Assembly: GCA_904420225.1 (NCBI GenBank)
Contig: CAJFUP010000010.1
Span: 1-34,930, forward strand
Origin: an uncultured Lachnospiraceae bacterium
Lineage (GTDB): Bacteria > Bacillota > Clostridia > Lachnospirales > Lachnospiraceae
Direction: 5' to 3'
DNA: 34,930 bases
Part shown: one piece after another, positions 9,487-19,032 of the stretch
How the letters are laid out: each line of letters begins with the position of its first letter
Numbering within the stretch: position 1 is the stretch's first letter
Made by a program: the position numbers and the translations under genes
The notes under the pieces: generated by a model
What the model saw: the letters and a program-made list of their open reading frames with translations, nothing else
What the model was told of the DNA's origin: nothing
The model's database searches: none

Positions 9487-11091
9487 ATGATCATGAAAGA
9501 GAATCATAAGGAAGAGCAGAGTTTGGGGTATGGGGAGCGCCTAAAAGAGATGACGGCAGTGCTTCACAAATACGGGGTGACCAGAGGCGTCACCCCAGAA
9601 AAGCTGCGCCTGATTTTGGAAGAACTGGGCCCTACCTATATCAAGCTGGGACAGATCATGTCCATGCACTCGGATATTCTCCCCAGGCGGTATTGCGATG
9701 AACTGATGCGCCTGCGCTCCGATGTGTCTCCCATGTCTTTTGCGGAGGTGACGGAAGTCATTGAGAATTCCTATGGCTGCGCCTGGACGGAGGTCTTTGC
9801 CTCCATGGAACAGAAACCGCTGGGGTCTGCGTCCATAGCCCAGGTTCATCGGGCAGTCTTAAGGGATGGGGACCAGGTGGTGGTTAAGGTACAGCGGAAA
9901 GGCATCTATGAGACAATGGCCAGGGATATCGGTCTTTTGAGAAAGGCGGTTCGGCTTCTGCCGCCCATGAGCATCAAAGGCGTGGTGGATCTGGATATGG
10001 TCTTGGATGAGCTGTGGTCCGTGACCCGGGAGGAAATCAATTTTCTCACAGAAGCCTCCAATATGGAAGAATTTACCAGAAGGAACCAGGATGTGGCCTA
10101 TGTGGCAGTGCCGAGACTGTACCAGGAATATACGGCCACCCATGTTCTGGTAATGGAGTACATCGATGGATTTTCCCTGGATGACAGAGAGGGACTTCTG
10201 GCGCAAGGGTACGATTTGAAAGAAATCGGAACGAAGCTGGTGGATCATTACATCAAGCAGGTGATGGACGACGGATTCTTCCATGCGGATCCCCATACTG
10301 GAAATATACGGATTCGGGATGGGAAGATCGTGTGGATTGATATGGGGATGATGGGCAGGCTGTCGGAGCGCGACCGACAGCTGATTGGCCGTGCCATCCA
10401 GGGAGTGGCAGCTGGAGATGTCAGTATGATCCAGGAAGTGGTCATGGCATTGGGTGAGTTCAAGAAAACGCCGGATCCCAGTCATCTTTATGAGGGGATT
10501 CGCGAACTTTTGGCTAAATATGGGACAGCGGATATGGGCAGCATCGATGTGGCAGAGCTGATGATGAGCCTAATGGAAGTCATGAAGGAAAACGGCATCG
10601 TTATGCCCCACGGCCTGACCATGTTGGCCAGAGGTCTCACCCACATGGAAGGTATTTTGGCGGACATTGCCCCGGATACCAACATGGTACAGATTGCATC
10701 CGCCCACATGGCAGGATATTTCTTTAGAAACCTGGACTGGAAAAAGGAAATGAAAAGCGGCGCCAAAAGCTTATACCGTTCCCTTCATAAAGCAGTGACC
10801 ATTCCCGCCCTGGTGACGGACATTTTAAACGGATATCTGAAGGGCCAAATGCGGCTCCATATGGATCTCCATGCCTCGCCCGCCTTGGAACGTCTTTTGC
10901 TGCGGCTGATTCGCAATCTGGTCATGGGCATTTGGGTTATGGCGCTGCTCATTGGCTCCAGTATCCTCTGTACCACAGATATGCAGCCCAAAATCTGGGG
11001 GATCCCAGCCATTGGCGCCATGGGCTATCTCATGGCGTTTGCCATTGCCATGTTTGTATTTTTAAGGAGACTTTTTTCCAGAAAAAAATAA
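9487..11091 (+). CDS. ABC1/UbiB (AarF) family atypical kinase
   Basis: LGPTYIKLGQIMS, PLGSASIAQVHRAVLRDGDQVVVKVQRKGI, FFHADPHTGNIRIRDGKIVWIDMGMMG; two C-terminal TM segments. Confidence 0.94.
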   Translation: MIMKENHKEEQSLGYGERLKEMTAVLHKYGVTRGVTPEKLRLILEELGPTYIKLGQIMSMHSDILPRRYCDELMRLRSDVSPMSFAEVTEVIENSYGCAWTEVFASMEQKPLGSASIAQVHRAVLRDGDQVVVKVQRKGIYETMARDIGLLRKAVRLLPPMSIKGVVDLDMVLDELWSVTREEINFLTEASNMEEFTRRNQDVAYVAVPRLYQEYTATHVLVMEYIDGFSLDDREGLLAQGYDLKEIGTKLVDHYIKQVMDDGFFHADPHTGNIRIRDGKIVWIDMGMMGRLSERDRQLIGRAIQGVAAGDVSMIQEVVMALGEFKKTPDPSHLYEGIRELLAKYGTADMGSIDVAELMMSLMEVMKENGIVMPHGLTMLARGLTHMEGILADIAPDTNMVQIASAHMAGYFFRNLDWKKEMKSGAKSLYRSLHKAVTIPALVTDILNGYLKGQMRLHMDLHASPALERLLLRLIRNLVMGIWVMALLIGSSILCTTDMQPKIWGIPAIGAMGYLMAFAIAMFVFLRRLFSRKK

Positions 11092-11100
11092 AGTGTATTC

Positions 11101-11130
11101 CAGCCCGGACTGGCTTGTGCCGCCGGGCTG
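11101..11130 (+). terminator. putative stem-loop terminator after the UbiB gene
   Basis: CAGCCCGG (11101-11108) / CCGGGCTG (11123-11130), 8-bp perfect stem 10 nt after the stop codon, weak T tract. Confidence 0.4.
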
Positions 11131-11172
11131 TTGGCGTATCCAACATCATTAAAATTTCGATAGGAGACAGAT

Positions 11173-12501
11173 ATGGAACAGTTATCTTTATTCGATGATC
11201 GCAAACAGACGGCTCCTCTGGCCAGCCGTCTTCGCCCCAGGACGCTGGAAGAGTTTGTGGGGCAGAAACATCTGGTGGGAAGGGGAAAAATCCTGCGCCA
11301 GCTCATTGAGAAAGATCAAATATCCTCCATGATCTTCTGGGGACCGCCGGGAGTGGGAAAGACAACGCTGGCCCGAATCATTGCCGGGCAGACCAGAGCA
11401 GACTTCATCGATTTCAGCGCTGTCACCAGCGGTATCAAGGAGATAAAAGAAGTCATGGCAAAGGCGGAAACCAGTCGGAAGATGGGAATCCGCACGGTAC
11501 TATTTGTGGACGAGATCCATCGATTCAACAAGGCGCAGCAGGACGCGTTTCTTCCCTATGTGGAGAAGGGAAGCATCATTCTCATCGGAGCCACCACAGA
11601 GAACCCCTCTTTTGAGATTAATTCCGCGCTTTTATCCAGGTGCAAAGTGTTTGTGTTACGGGCGCTGGAGGAGGAAGATGTGGAACAGCTGCTCTGCCAT
11701 GCCCTGGAGAGTCCCACAGGATTCGGCGGGCAGAGGATCGGCATTTCCCATGAGCAGTTGAAGGCCATAGCCCGTTTTTCCAATGGAGACGCCAGAACAG
11801 CGCTCAATACGCTGGAGATGGCTGTGCTGAATGGGGAAATCAGCGCCAGCCAGATCACGGTGACGGATGAGGTCATTGCCCAGTGCACCAGCCGCCGCTC
11901 CCTGCTTTATGACAAAAATGGGGAAGAACACTACAATCTCATATCTGCTCTGCACAAATCCATGAGAAATAGTGACCCGGATGCCGCGGTATACTGGCTT
12001 TGCCGGATGCTTCAGGGCGGAGAGGATCCCCTGTATATTGCCAGGCGTCTGGTGCGGTTTGCCAGTGAAGACGTGGGTATGGCGGACAGTCAGGCACTTC
12101 CCTTGGCTATATCAGTGTATCAGGCATGCCATTTCAATGGTATGCCTGAATGTGATGTCAACCTGACCCACGCCGTGGTCTATTTGTCCATGGCGCCCAA
12201 ATCCAATGCCCTATATGTGGCTTGTGAGGAGGCCAAGAGAGATGTGAAAGAGTCACCGGCAGAGCCGGTTCCTCTCCAGATCCGCAATGCCCCCACGTCT
12301 CTGATGAAGGAGCTGCACTATGGAGAAGGATATCAGTACGCTCATGATACCCAGGAGAAAGTGACTGCCATGCAGTGCCTTCCGGATGCCCTGGCGGACA
12401 GGGAATACTATCGGCCCACAGGGGAAGGACGGGAAAAACAGGTAAAAGAAAAGCTGGACAAAATAAAAAGCTGGAAAGCACAAATGCGAGAATCTTTGTA
12501 A
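11173..12501 (+). CDS. rarA: replication-associated recombination protein A (MgsA/RarA AAA+ ATPase)
   Basis: LASRLRPRTLEEFVGQKHLVG, GPPGVGKTTLA, FVDEIHRFNKAQQDAFLPYVE. Confidence 0.95.
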   Translation: MEQLSLFDDRKQTAPLASRLRPRTLEEFVGQKHLVGRGKILRQLIEKDQISSMIFWGPPGVGKTTLARIIAGQTRADFIDFSAVTSGIKEIKEVMAKAETSRKMGIRTVLFVDEIHRFNKAQQDAFLPYVEKGSIILIGATTENPSFEINSALLSRCKVFVLRALEEEDVEQLLCHALESPTGFGGQRIGISHEQLKAIARFSNGDARTALNTLEMAVLNGEISASQITVTDEVIAQCTSRRSLLYDKNGEEHYNLISALHKSMRNSDPDAAVYWLCRMLQGGEDPLYIARRLVRFASEDVGMADSQALPLAISVYQACHFNGMPECDVNLTHAVVYLSMAPKSNALYVACEEAKRDVKESPAEPVPLQIRNAPTSLMKELHYGEGYQYAHDTQEKVTAMQCLPDALADREYYRPTGEGREKQVKEKLDKIKSWKAQMRESL

Positions 12502-12528
12502 AATTCATTTCTCAAAACCTCCGATTAT

Positions 12529-12545
12529 TTAACGTGCATTTTACA
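12529..12545 (+). promoter_or_regulatory. candidate PhoP box upstream of pstS
   Basis: TTAACG (12529-12534) and TTTACA (12540-12545) at 11-bp period; -10-like TATACT at 12579-12584 with no good -35. Confidence 0.45.
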
Positions 12546-12617
12546 AAACTATGCTGGTAGATTTTCCAATTGAAACGGTATACTAAAGGCGTTCCAAGAC
12601 AAGGAAGGAAAAAACAC

Positions 12618-12653
12618 ACGGGAAATACTTCCCGTCAGGCTGAATCCAGCCTG
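12618..12653 (+). other. two directly adjacent perfect hairpins in the pstS 5' UTR
   Basis: ACGGGAA-ATAC-TTCCCGT (12618-12635) followed without gap by CAGGCTG-AATC-CAGCCTG (12636-12653). Confidence 0.7.
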
Positions 12654-12676
12654 GAGCATAAGGAGGAAAAAAGATT

Positions 12677-13618
12677 ATGAAATTGAAGAAAATCGCTGCG
12701 TTAATTACAGTTTGTGCAATGGGCGCCAGCCTGGCCGCATGCGGCAATGATGCGGCAAGCACCACTGCTGCTGCTACGAAGGCGGCCACAGAGGCAAATG
12801 ATACAACAGATGCTGCCACAGATGCGGCAACAAGCGGAGAGACAGAAGCTGATACAGGGGAGGATGCAGCTCTTCCCGAGGATCTGAGCGGCGCTGTTGC
12901 CACAGGCGGATCCACCAGTGTTGAGGCCGTAATCGGAGCTCTGAGCGAAGCGTTCATGGAAGAGTATCCGGATGTGGATGTTACATACGATCCCACAGGA
13001 AGCGGCGCTGGTATCACAGGAGCTTCCGATGGAACTTTGGATCTGGGACTTTCCAGCCGTTCATTGAAGGATGAGGAGAAAGAGCAGGGCCTGACAGAAA
13101 CAACATTTGCTCTGGACGGTATTGCCATTGTTGTAAACACAGAAAATACAATTGAAGACCTGAGCCTGGAAGATATCAAGTCCCTGGCCACAGGCGAGAT
13201 CACCAATTGGAGCGAGGTGGGCGGCCCGGATGCACCGGTTGTACTCATCGGCCGTGAGGCAGGAAGCGGTACCCGCGATGGATTTGAGAGTATCGTAGAT
13301 GTGGAAGAGCAGTGTGTGTATGAGCAGGAGCTGACCAGCACAGGAGCAGTTATGGCGGCAGTTGCTTCCAATCCCAACGCGTTTGGATACGTATCCCTGT
13401 CTGCTGTAGATGACACAGTAAAGCCCATCACTGTTGACGGCGTGGAAGCCACAGAGGAGACCGTGCTGGATGGAAGCTATAAGATTCAGCGTCCGTTCGT
13501 ATTTGTAACAAAAGAGGGTGAAGAACTGAGTGAGCAGGCACAGGCATTCATGGATTTCGCCACCAGTTCCGCAGCCAGCGAGCTGATTGCCAATGCGGGA
13601 GCGGTTCCGTTGAAATAA
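12677..13618 (+). CDS. pstS: phosphate ABC transporter substrate-binding lipoprotein
   Basis: Lipobox SLAACG; Ala/Thr linker; GSTSVEAVIGALSEAF, GSGAGITGASDGTLDLGLSSR, GREAGSGTRDGFE. Confidence 0.95.
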   Translation: MKLKKIAALITVCAMGASLAACGNDAASTTAAATKAATEANDTTDAATDAATSGETEADTGEDAALPEDLSGAVATGGSTSVEAVIGALSEAFMEEYPDVDVTYDPTGSGAGITGASDGTLDLGLSSRSLKDEEKEQGLTETTFALDGIAIVVNTENTIEDLSLEDIKSLATGEITNWSEVGGPDAPVVLIGREAGSGTRDGFESIVDVEEQCVYEQELTSTGAVMAAVASNPNAFGYVSLSAVDDTVKPITVDGVEATEETVLDGSYKIQRPFVFVTKEGEELSEQAQAFMDFATSSAASELIANAGAVPLK

Positions 13619-13799
13619 TCCAACTGTCAGCGGCAATCTTTTTGTCAGAGATAATCGTTTAAAATGATATACAGGAGGGAGTTGTACAGCTAAAGTAGAA
13701 GCAGCCGTTTCTATGACAGAGATGCAGCCCCCTCCTTTCGCGAGGAAAAATACCTGTGGCCATTTGGCAGGCTGCAGGAATGGAAAGGCATAGATAGAG

Positions 13800-14675
13800 A
13801 TGAAAGTAAAGCATATTATTGAGCGTGTGATGAATGCAGTGTTTTTCATATGCGGTATTGTTTCCATTGCTGCAGTGCTGCTGATCACCATATACATGAT
13901 TATTGCCGGTATTCCGGCGATCAGAGAAGTCGGGATCATTGATTTCCTGTTTGGAACGGTTTGGCAGTCCACGGCCAGCGATCCCAAGTTCGGAATTCTT
14001 CCCTTTATTCTGACCAGTATCTGGGGTACTTTGGGGGCAGTCATCATTGGCGTTCCCATTGGTCTGTTTACGGCCATTTACTTGGCGAAGATGGCGCCGC
14101 CTAAGCTGGCAGCCGGTGTGCATGCGGCGGTGGAGCTGCTGGCCGGTATCCCCAGTGTTGTCTACGGTCTCATCGGTATGATGGTTTTGGTGCCGGGGAT
14201 CATGAATTTGTTCAATTTAAAGAGCGGCAGCACGCTGCTGGCAGCTATTTTGGTGTTGGCAGTAATGATTTTGCCCGGTATTATTTCAGTGAGTGAGACG
14301 GCATTGAAGGCTGTTCCCAAGGAATATGAGGAAGCCAGCTTAGGGCTGGGAGCCACCTGGACGGAGACTATTTTCAAAGTCAGCGTTCCCGCAGCCAAAA
14401 GCGGTATTGCAGCCGGTATCGTATTGGGCGTGGGGCGTGCAGTGGGAGAGGCCATGGCTGTCATCATGGTGGCCGGAAATGTGGCCAATATGCCCGGTCT
14501 TTTCAAGAGTGTCCGCTTCCTGACAACAGCCATTGCCAGCGAGATGAGTTACGCTGCTGACGGCAGCCTTCAGAAAAACGCCCTGTTCAGTATCGGACTG
14601 GTTCTCTTCTGCTTCATTATGATCATCAACGGTATTTTGGGTTTTGTACTGAAGAAAGGAGAAAAAAATAAATGA
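13800..14675 (+). CDS. pstC: phosphate ABC transporter permease PstC
   Basis: LLAGIPSVVYGLIGM, LGVGRAVGEAMAVIMVAGN motifs. Confidence 0.95.
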   Translation: MKVKHIIERVMNAVFFICGIVSIAAVLLITIYMIIAGIPAIREVGIIDFLFGTVWQSTASDPKFGILPFILTSIWGTLGAVIIGVPIGLFTAIYLAKMAPPKLAAGVHAAVELLAGIPSVVYGLIGMMVLVPGIMNLFNLKSGSTLLAAILVLAVMILPGIISVSETALKAVPKEYEEASLGLGATWTETIFKVSVPAAKSGIAAGIVLGVGRAVGEAMAVIMVAGNVANMPGLFKSVRFLTTAIASEMSYAADGSLQKNALFSIGLVLFCFIMIINGILGFVLKKGEKNK

Positions 14676-15520
14676 GCCATGCAATAAGGCGTAAGCTGAA
14701 AGGGAATATTTTAAAGGGACTTGTGTATTTTTGTGCCATATTTACAGTGCTTCTTTTGATTGCGCTGCTGGGATATATTTTTGTGCGGGGAATTCCCAAT
14801 ATCACATGGCAGCTGCTGAGTACAAAGCCCAGCGCCATCCGTGATACCATTGGTATTCTCCCCAACATTCTCAATACGCTGTATATGATTCTTCTGACGC
14901 TGCTGATTGCTCTTCCCTTGGGCGTGGGAGCGGCTGTATATCTGACAGAATACGCGAAAAATAGAGTATTTGCCAGAATCATCGAGTTCACCACAGAGAC
15001 GTTGTCCGGTATCCCCAGCATTATCTATGGTCTGGTGGGCATGCTGGTTTTTGTAAAGGTTTTGGGATTTGGTACCAGCCTTTTGTCGGGAAGTCTTACG
15101 CTGGTAATCATGATTTTACCCACCATCATCCGTACCACCCAGGAAAGCCTGAAGACGGTTCCGGCCAGCTACCGGGAAGGAGCGCTGGGACTGGGAGCCA
15201 CCAAGTGGCATATGATCCGCACCATTGTTCTTCCCTCATCCATCAGCGGTATTGTGACAGGCTGTATTTTGTCTGTGGGACGTATCGTGGGTGAGAGTGC
15301 CGCCCTTTTGTTCACCGCTGGAAGCGCCACGGTTATTGCTGACAATATTCTGGAGGCTTATACCAGAGGCGGAGGAACGCTGTCTGTGGCATTGTATATT
15401 TACGCATCGGAGCGTGCGGAATTTGGCGTAGCGTTTGCCATCGCGGCAATTCTGTTGGTGATGGTGTTTATCTTGAACTGTTTGGCAAAGCTGGCCGAAA
15501 AGAAGCTGAAACGAGATTAA
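14672..15520 (+). CDS. pstA: phosphate ABC transporter permease PstA
   Basis: [37 protein letters not shown] overlap with pstC. Confidence 0.95.
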   Translation: MSHAIRRKLKGNILKGLVYFCAIFTVLLLIALLGYIFVRGIPNITWQLLSTKPSAIRDTIGILPNILNTLYMILLTLLIALPLGVGAAVYLTEYAKNRVFARIIEFTTETLSGIPSIIYGLVGMLVFVKVLGFGTSLLSGSLTLVIMILPTIIRTTQESLKTVPASYREGALGLGATKWHMIRTIVLPSSISGIVTGCILSVGRIVGESAALLFTAGSATVIADNILEAYTRGGGTLSVALYIYASERAEFGVAFAIAAILLVMVFILNCLAKLAEKKLKRD

Positions 15521-15578
15521 CGATAAGCCTGAAAAAATACGCAGCCGCGGCAGGCCAGAGAAGCTATGCGGCGCAGAA

Positions 15579-16349
15579 ATGAGGAAGAAAATGAATCCTA
15601 TTATATTAGAGTCAAAAGATCTTCATTTGTATTATGGAGAGACAGAAGCCTTAAAAGGTATTAATATAAAAATTTATCAGAATGAAATCACCGCTCTCAT
15701 TGGACCTTCCGGATGTGGAAAATCCACATTCTTAAAAACGCTGAACCGAATGAACGATCTGGTGGACGGCGTGCGGATCACAGGCGATGTGACATTCAAG
15801 GGACAGAACATTTTGGATAAGAGCGTTGATGTGACACAGCTTCGTCGTCAGATCGGTATGGTATTCCAGAAGCCCAACCCGTTCCCCATGAGTATCTATG
15901 ACAATGTGGCCTACGGCCCCCGTCTCCATGGAGAACACAGTAAAGTACAGCTGGATGAGCTGGTGGAAAATGCCCTGAAGGGCGCAGCTCTGTGGGATGA
16001 AGTGAAAGACCGCCTGAAAAAGAGCGCCTTGGGACTTTCCGGCGGTCAGCAGCAGAGACTTTGTATCGCTCGAGCTCTGGCGGTACAACCGGATATCCTT
16101 CTGATGGATGAGCCCACCAGTGCCCTGGATCCTGGAAGTACCCTTCGCATCGAGGATTTGATGGCAGAGCTGAAGAAGGATTATACTGTTGTCATCGTAA
16201 CCCATAATATGCAGCAGGCCAGCCGTATTTCTGACAGGACCGCTTTCTTCCTGCTGGGAGAACTGATTGAGTACGGGGAGACATCACAGATCTTTACCAA
16301 TCCTTCCGAGAAGAAGACAGAAGAATACATCACAGGACGTTTTGGCTGA
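15579..16349 (+). CDS. pstB: phosphate ABC transporter ATP-binding protein PstB
   Basis: [53 protein letters not shown]. Confidence 0.96.
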   Translation: MRKKMNPIILESKDLHLYYGETEALKGINIKIYQNEITALIGPSGCGKSTFLKTLNRMNDLVDGVRITGDVTFKGQNILDKSVDVTQLRRQIGMVFQKPNPFPMSIYDNVAYGPRLHGEHSKVQLDELVENALKGAALWDEVKDRLKKSALGLSGGQQQRLCIARALAVQPDILLMDEPTSALDPGSTLRIEDLMAELKKDYTVVIVTHNMQQASRISDRTAFFLLGELIEYGETSQIFTNPSEKKTEEYITGRFG

Positions 16350-16495
16350 TATGGGCGGCGCTTTTTGCCGCTGGCTGTTTAAAAGCGCGACAATTTATAT
16401 GGATGCCAGGGTCTGTTTGTGGTACAATGGGACATAGAAACAGAATGGCGCCCCTTGATTTGATAAACGGGAAAGAAGGAAGGAGACATAAAGCA

Positions 16496-17146
16496 ATGAG
16501 AGTGAATTACACCAATGAGCTGGAGCATATTGGCGGCCAGGTTCAGCATATGGGAAACGAATTGGTGGAAGCCATTGAGAAGACCAGAGGTGTTCTCAAG
16601 ACCCTGGATGTGGAAGGAGCAAATGAGCTCATCCAGGGAGATGAAGTGTTTGATCAGATGAACCGTGACATCGAATCTGAGTGTCTGGGCATCGTGGTGA
16701 CCCAGGCTCCCGTGGCCTGCGATTGGAGAAGAATCGCTTCCATCATGCGGATGGTGGCGGATCTGGAGCGCATCGCGGATCACTGCAGTGATATCGCGGA
16801 GTATGTGGTGAAGCTGGCAAAACTTTCTAAGGTAGAGATTCCGGATTATTTTGGCAAAATGTTTGATCTGATGAAGCAAATGCTGGTGAATACGGTACAG
16901 GCATTTGTGGAAATGGATAACGAAAAAGCCATCAGCGCGGCAAAGCAGGACGATATTCAGGATGACTATTTTGAGAAAGCAGTGGAAGATTTGACAAAGC
17001 GCATGGAGCAGCATCCCCAGGATATTCCCCAGTATGTGGGATATTTGATGATTGCCAAATATCTGGAGCGCATGGCAGATCACACCACCAATCTTGCCGA
17101 GTGGATTGCCTATATGGTAAAAGGAGAGCTTCGGACATATCAATAA
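16496..17146 (+). CDS. phoU: phosphate signaling complex protein PhoU (copy 1)
   Basis: MRVNYTNELEHIGGQVQHMGNELVEAIEK..., VACDWRRIASIMRMVADLERIADHCSDIAE; ATG 16496 after AAGGAGA, downstream of the ORF-track start. Confidence 0.93.
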   Translation: MRVNYTNELEHIGGQVQHMGNELVEAIEKTRGVLKTLDVEGANELIQGDEVFDQMNRDIESECLGIVVTQAPVACDWRRIASIMRMVADLERIADHCSDIAEYVVKLAKLSKVEIPDYFGKMFDLMKQMLVNTVQAFVEMDNEKAISAAKQDDIQDDYFEKAVEDLTKRMEQHPQDIPQYVGYLMIAKYLERMADHTTNLAEWIAYMVKGELRTYQ

Positions 17147-17167
17147 TCAGCATCATAAGAAAAGAAG

Positions 17168-17213
17168 AACAGCCGCCGATGCGGATCCTTTGGATCTCGC
17201 ACCGGCGGCTGTT
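17168..17213 (+). terminator. putative terminator after pstSCAB-phoU
   Basis: AACAGCCGCCG (17168-17178) / CGGCGGCTGTT (17203-17213), 11-bp perfect outer stem with further inner pairing. Confidence 0.55.
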
Positions 17214-17278
17214 TGCGCGGATAAGCCCGGAGGGCGGCCGCCGTGCCTGCGCAAGCGGGCGTAAGCGGCGCCGGAGGC

Positions 17279-17295
17279 TTTACATAAATTTTACA
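17279..17295 (+). promoter_or_regulatory. candidate PhoP box upstream of phoU2-phoP-phoR
   Basis: TTTACA (17279-17284) and TTTACA (17290-17295) at exact 11-bp period; related TTTACG at 17313-17318; -10-like TACTAT at 17328-17333. Confidence 0.6.
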
Positions 17296-17391
17296 TAAGA
17301 GAGATGGCATATTTTACGGGAATGGGATACTATGAAAATAGATTGTGGCAAAACCAAGGCAGCTTTTTGCGGCGCGGCAAATAGCGGCCGA

Positions 17392-17457
17392 AAGGATGCC
17401 CCAAAAGTCAGATCTCAGCGGGATTTCGGGATCAGCAAAGGCTTGAGGGGCATCCTT
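17392..17457 (+). other. long hairpin in the phoU2 leader
   Basis: AAGGATGCCCC (17392-17402) / GGGGCATCCTT (17447-17457), 11-bp perfect, followed by ATTTAACTTATT. Confidence 0.5.
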
Positions 17458-17579
17458 ATTTAACTTATTATGGAATACCGATCCGGATCCCAGGCGGTTT
17501 TGGGAGACTGCCGCCTGCCGCAGGCCTGCACTGACACACGGTCTGCATTGGGGAGATGGAAGCAGAAATGGGGAATGAT

Positions 17580-18245
17580 ATGAGACTGCGTTTTGATCGG
17601 CAGCTGAACTGGCTGCATGTGGAATTGATAAAATTGGGAAGCCTTTGTGAGAAAGCCATTGCGCTCTCGGCCAGGGTATTGGAGGCCAGGAGCGATGAAG
17701 TCATCGATGAAATCCTCGGTGTGGCGGCACAGATAAAAGCCAAAGAAAAGGAATTGGAATCCTACTGTATGATGCTTTTGCTGAAGCAGCAGCCAGTGGC
17801 CAAGGATTTTAGGGAAATATCGGCGGCTTTGAAAATGGTATCCGATCTGGAAAGAATCGGAGATCAGGCCGCTGATATCGCCGATCTCTCCCGGCATATC
17901 AGGGGAGAAACGGTGCATGGCCTGCTGCACATCAATGACATGGCCGAAGCCACGGTTAAGATGGTGACTGCCAGTGTGGATGCCTTTGTAAAAGGAAATC
18001 TGCAGTTGGCAGAAAAGGTCATGGAGGATGACGATATAGTGGACAGCCTATTCAATCAGATTAAAGACGAGCTGATCTGTATGATCCAGGAAAAACGAAT
18101 TGAGGCAGAGTCGGCGCTGGATCTTTTGATGGCGGCCAAATATTTGGAACGCATCGGGGATCACGCGGTGAATCTGGCGGAATGGGTGGAATATTCTGTG
18201 ACGGGAAAAAGAAAAAATAATGAAGTTCCGCAGAATCTGTGGTAA
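17580..18245 (+). CDS. PhoU family protein (copy 2)
   Basis: MRLRFDRQLNWLHVELIKLGSLCEKAIALSARVLE..., PVAKDFREISAALKMVSDLERIGDQAADIADLSR; likely start 17580 (ORF track 17556). Confidence 0.9.
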   Translation: MRLRFDRQLNWLHVELIKLGSLCEKAIALSARVLEARSDEVIDEILGVAAQIKAKEKELESYCMMLLLKQQPVAKDFREISAALKMVSDLERIGDQAADIADLSRHIRGETVHGLLHINDMAEATVKMVTASVDAFVKGNLQLAEKVMEDDDIVDSLFNQIKDELICMIQEKRIEAESALDLLMAAKYLERIGDHAVNLAEWVEYSVTGKRKNNEVPQNLW

Positions 18246-18348
18246 ACTACAGGGGACAGGAAGAGAAATGGAAGCAAACGGCGGTTTTTCCGGCGGCCGG
18301 GCGGCATGTCTGGCTGGATAGGGAACGTCGGCGGGAAATGAGGTTGAA

Positions 18349-19020
18349 ATGAACAGAATTTTTATTGTGGAAGATGATGACAATATCAGAGAACTTTTGA
18401 TTTATACCCTGCAGGCCCAGGGGATGGAGGCGGAGGGATTCGCCCTTCCATCGGATTTCTGGAAGGCCATGGAGAAGAGGCTTCCCAATCTGCTGCTGCT
18501 GGACATTATGCTTCCTCAGGAAGACGGGTTAACGATTTTGAAAAAGCTGAGATCCAATGCCAGAACCAAAAAGCTTCCGATCATTATGCTGACGGCAAAA
18601 GGCAGCGAATACGATACGGTATTGGGACTGGACAGCGGGGCGGATGACTATATCCCCAAGCCTTTTCGGATGATGGAGCTTCTTTCCCGCATACGTGCGC
18701 TTTTGCGCCGTTCCCAGTCTGATGAAGACACATTGGAATATAAAGTGGGGAACCTCACTGTCTCCCCATCGGCCCACATGGTCATGGTGGATCACGAAGA
18801 GGTGGTGCTGACTCTGAAAGAGTTTGAACTTTTATGCCTGCTTTTGAAAAATAAGGGAAAGGTGCTCACCAGGGCGCAGCTGCTGGATCAGATTTGGGGA
18901 TATGAGTTTGACGGAGAGAGCCGGACTGTGGATGTTCATGTGCGGACACTGCGCCAGAAGCTGAAAAGCGCCGGCGGCATTGTGGAAACCATCCGGGGAA
19001 TCGGTTATAAAATCGGCTGA
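18349..19020 (+). CDS. phoP: OmpR/PhoB-family response regulator (PhoP-like)
   Basis: Receiver (VEDDDNIRELL, LLLDIMLPQEDGLTILKKL, SGADDYIPKPF) and winged-helix domain; PhoU/pst context. Confidence 0.9.
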   Translation: MNRIFIVEDDDNIRELLIYTLQAQGMEAEGFALPSDFWKAMEKRLPNLLLLDIMLPQEDGLTILKKLRSNARTKKLPIIMLTAKGSEYDTVLGLDSGADDYIPKPFRMMELLSRIRALLRRSQSDEDTLEYKVGNLTVSPSAHMVMVDHEEVVLTLKEFELLCLLLKNKGKVLTRAQLLDQIWGYEFDGESRTVDVHVRTLRQKLKSAGGIVETIRGIGYKIG

Positions 19021-19032
19021 GGGGGTGAGTGA

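Noticed and set aside
12740-12900. Ala/Thr/Asp-rich repetitive coding stretch in pstS
   Set aside because: A flexible linker after the lipoprotein signal is normal for surface-anchored binding proteins.
17341-17400. Possible c-di-GMP-I riboswitch (GGCAAAACC... segment)
   Set aside because: Only a short resemblance to GGCAAACC; the second conserved ACGCAAAGCC segment is not present.
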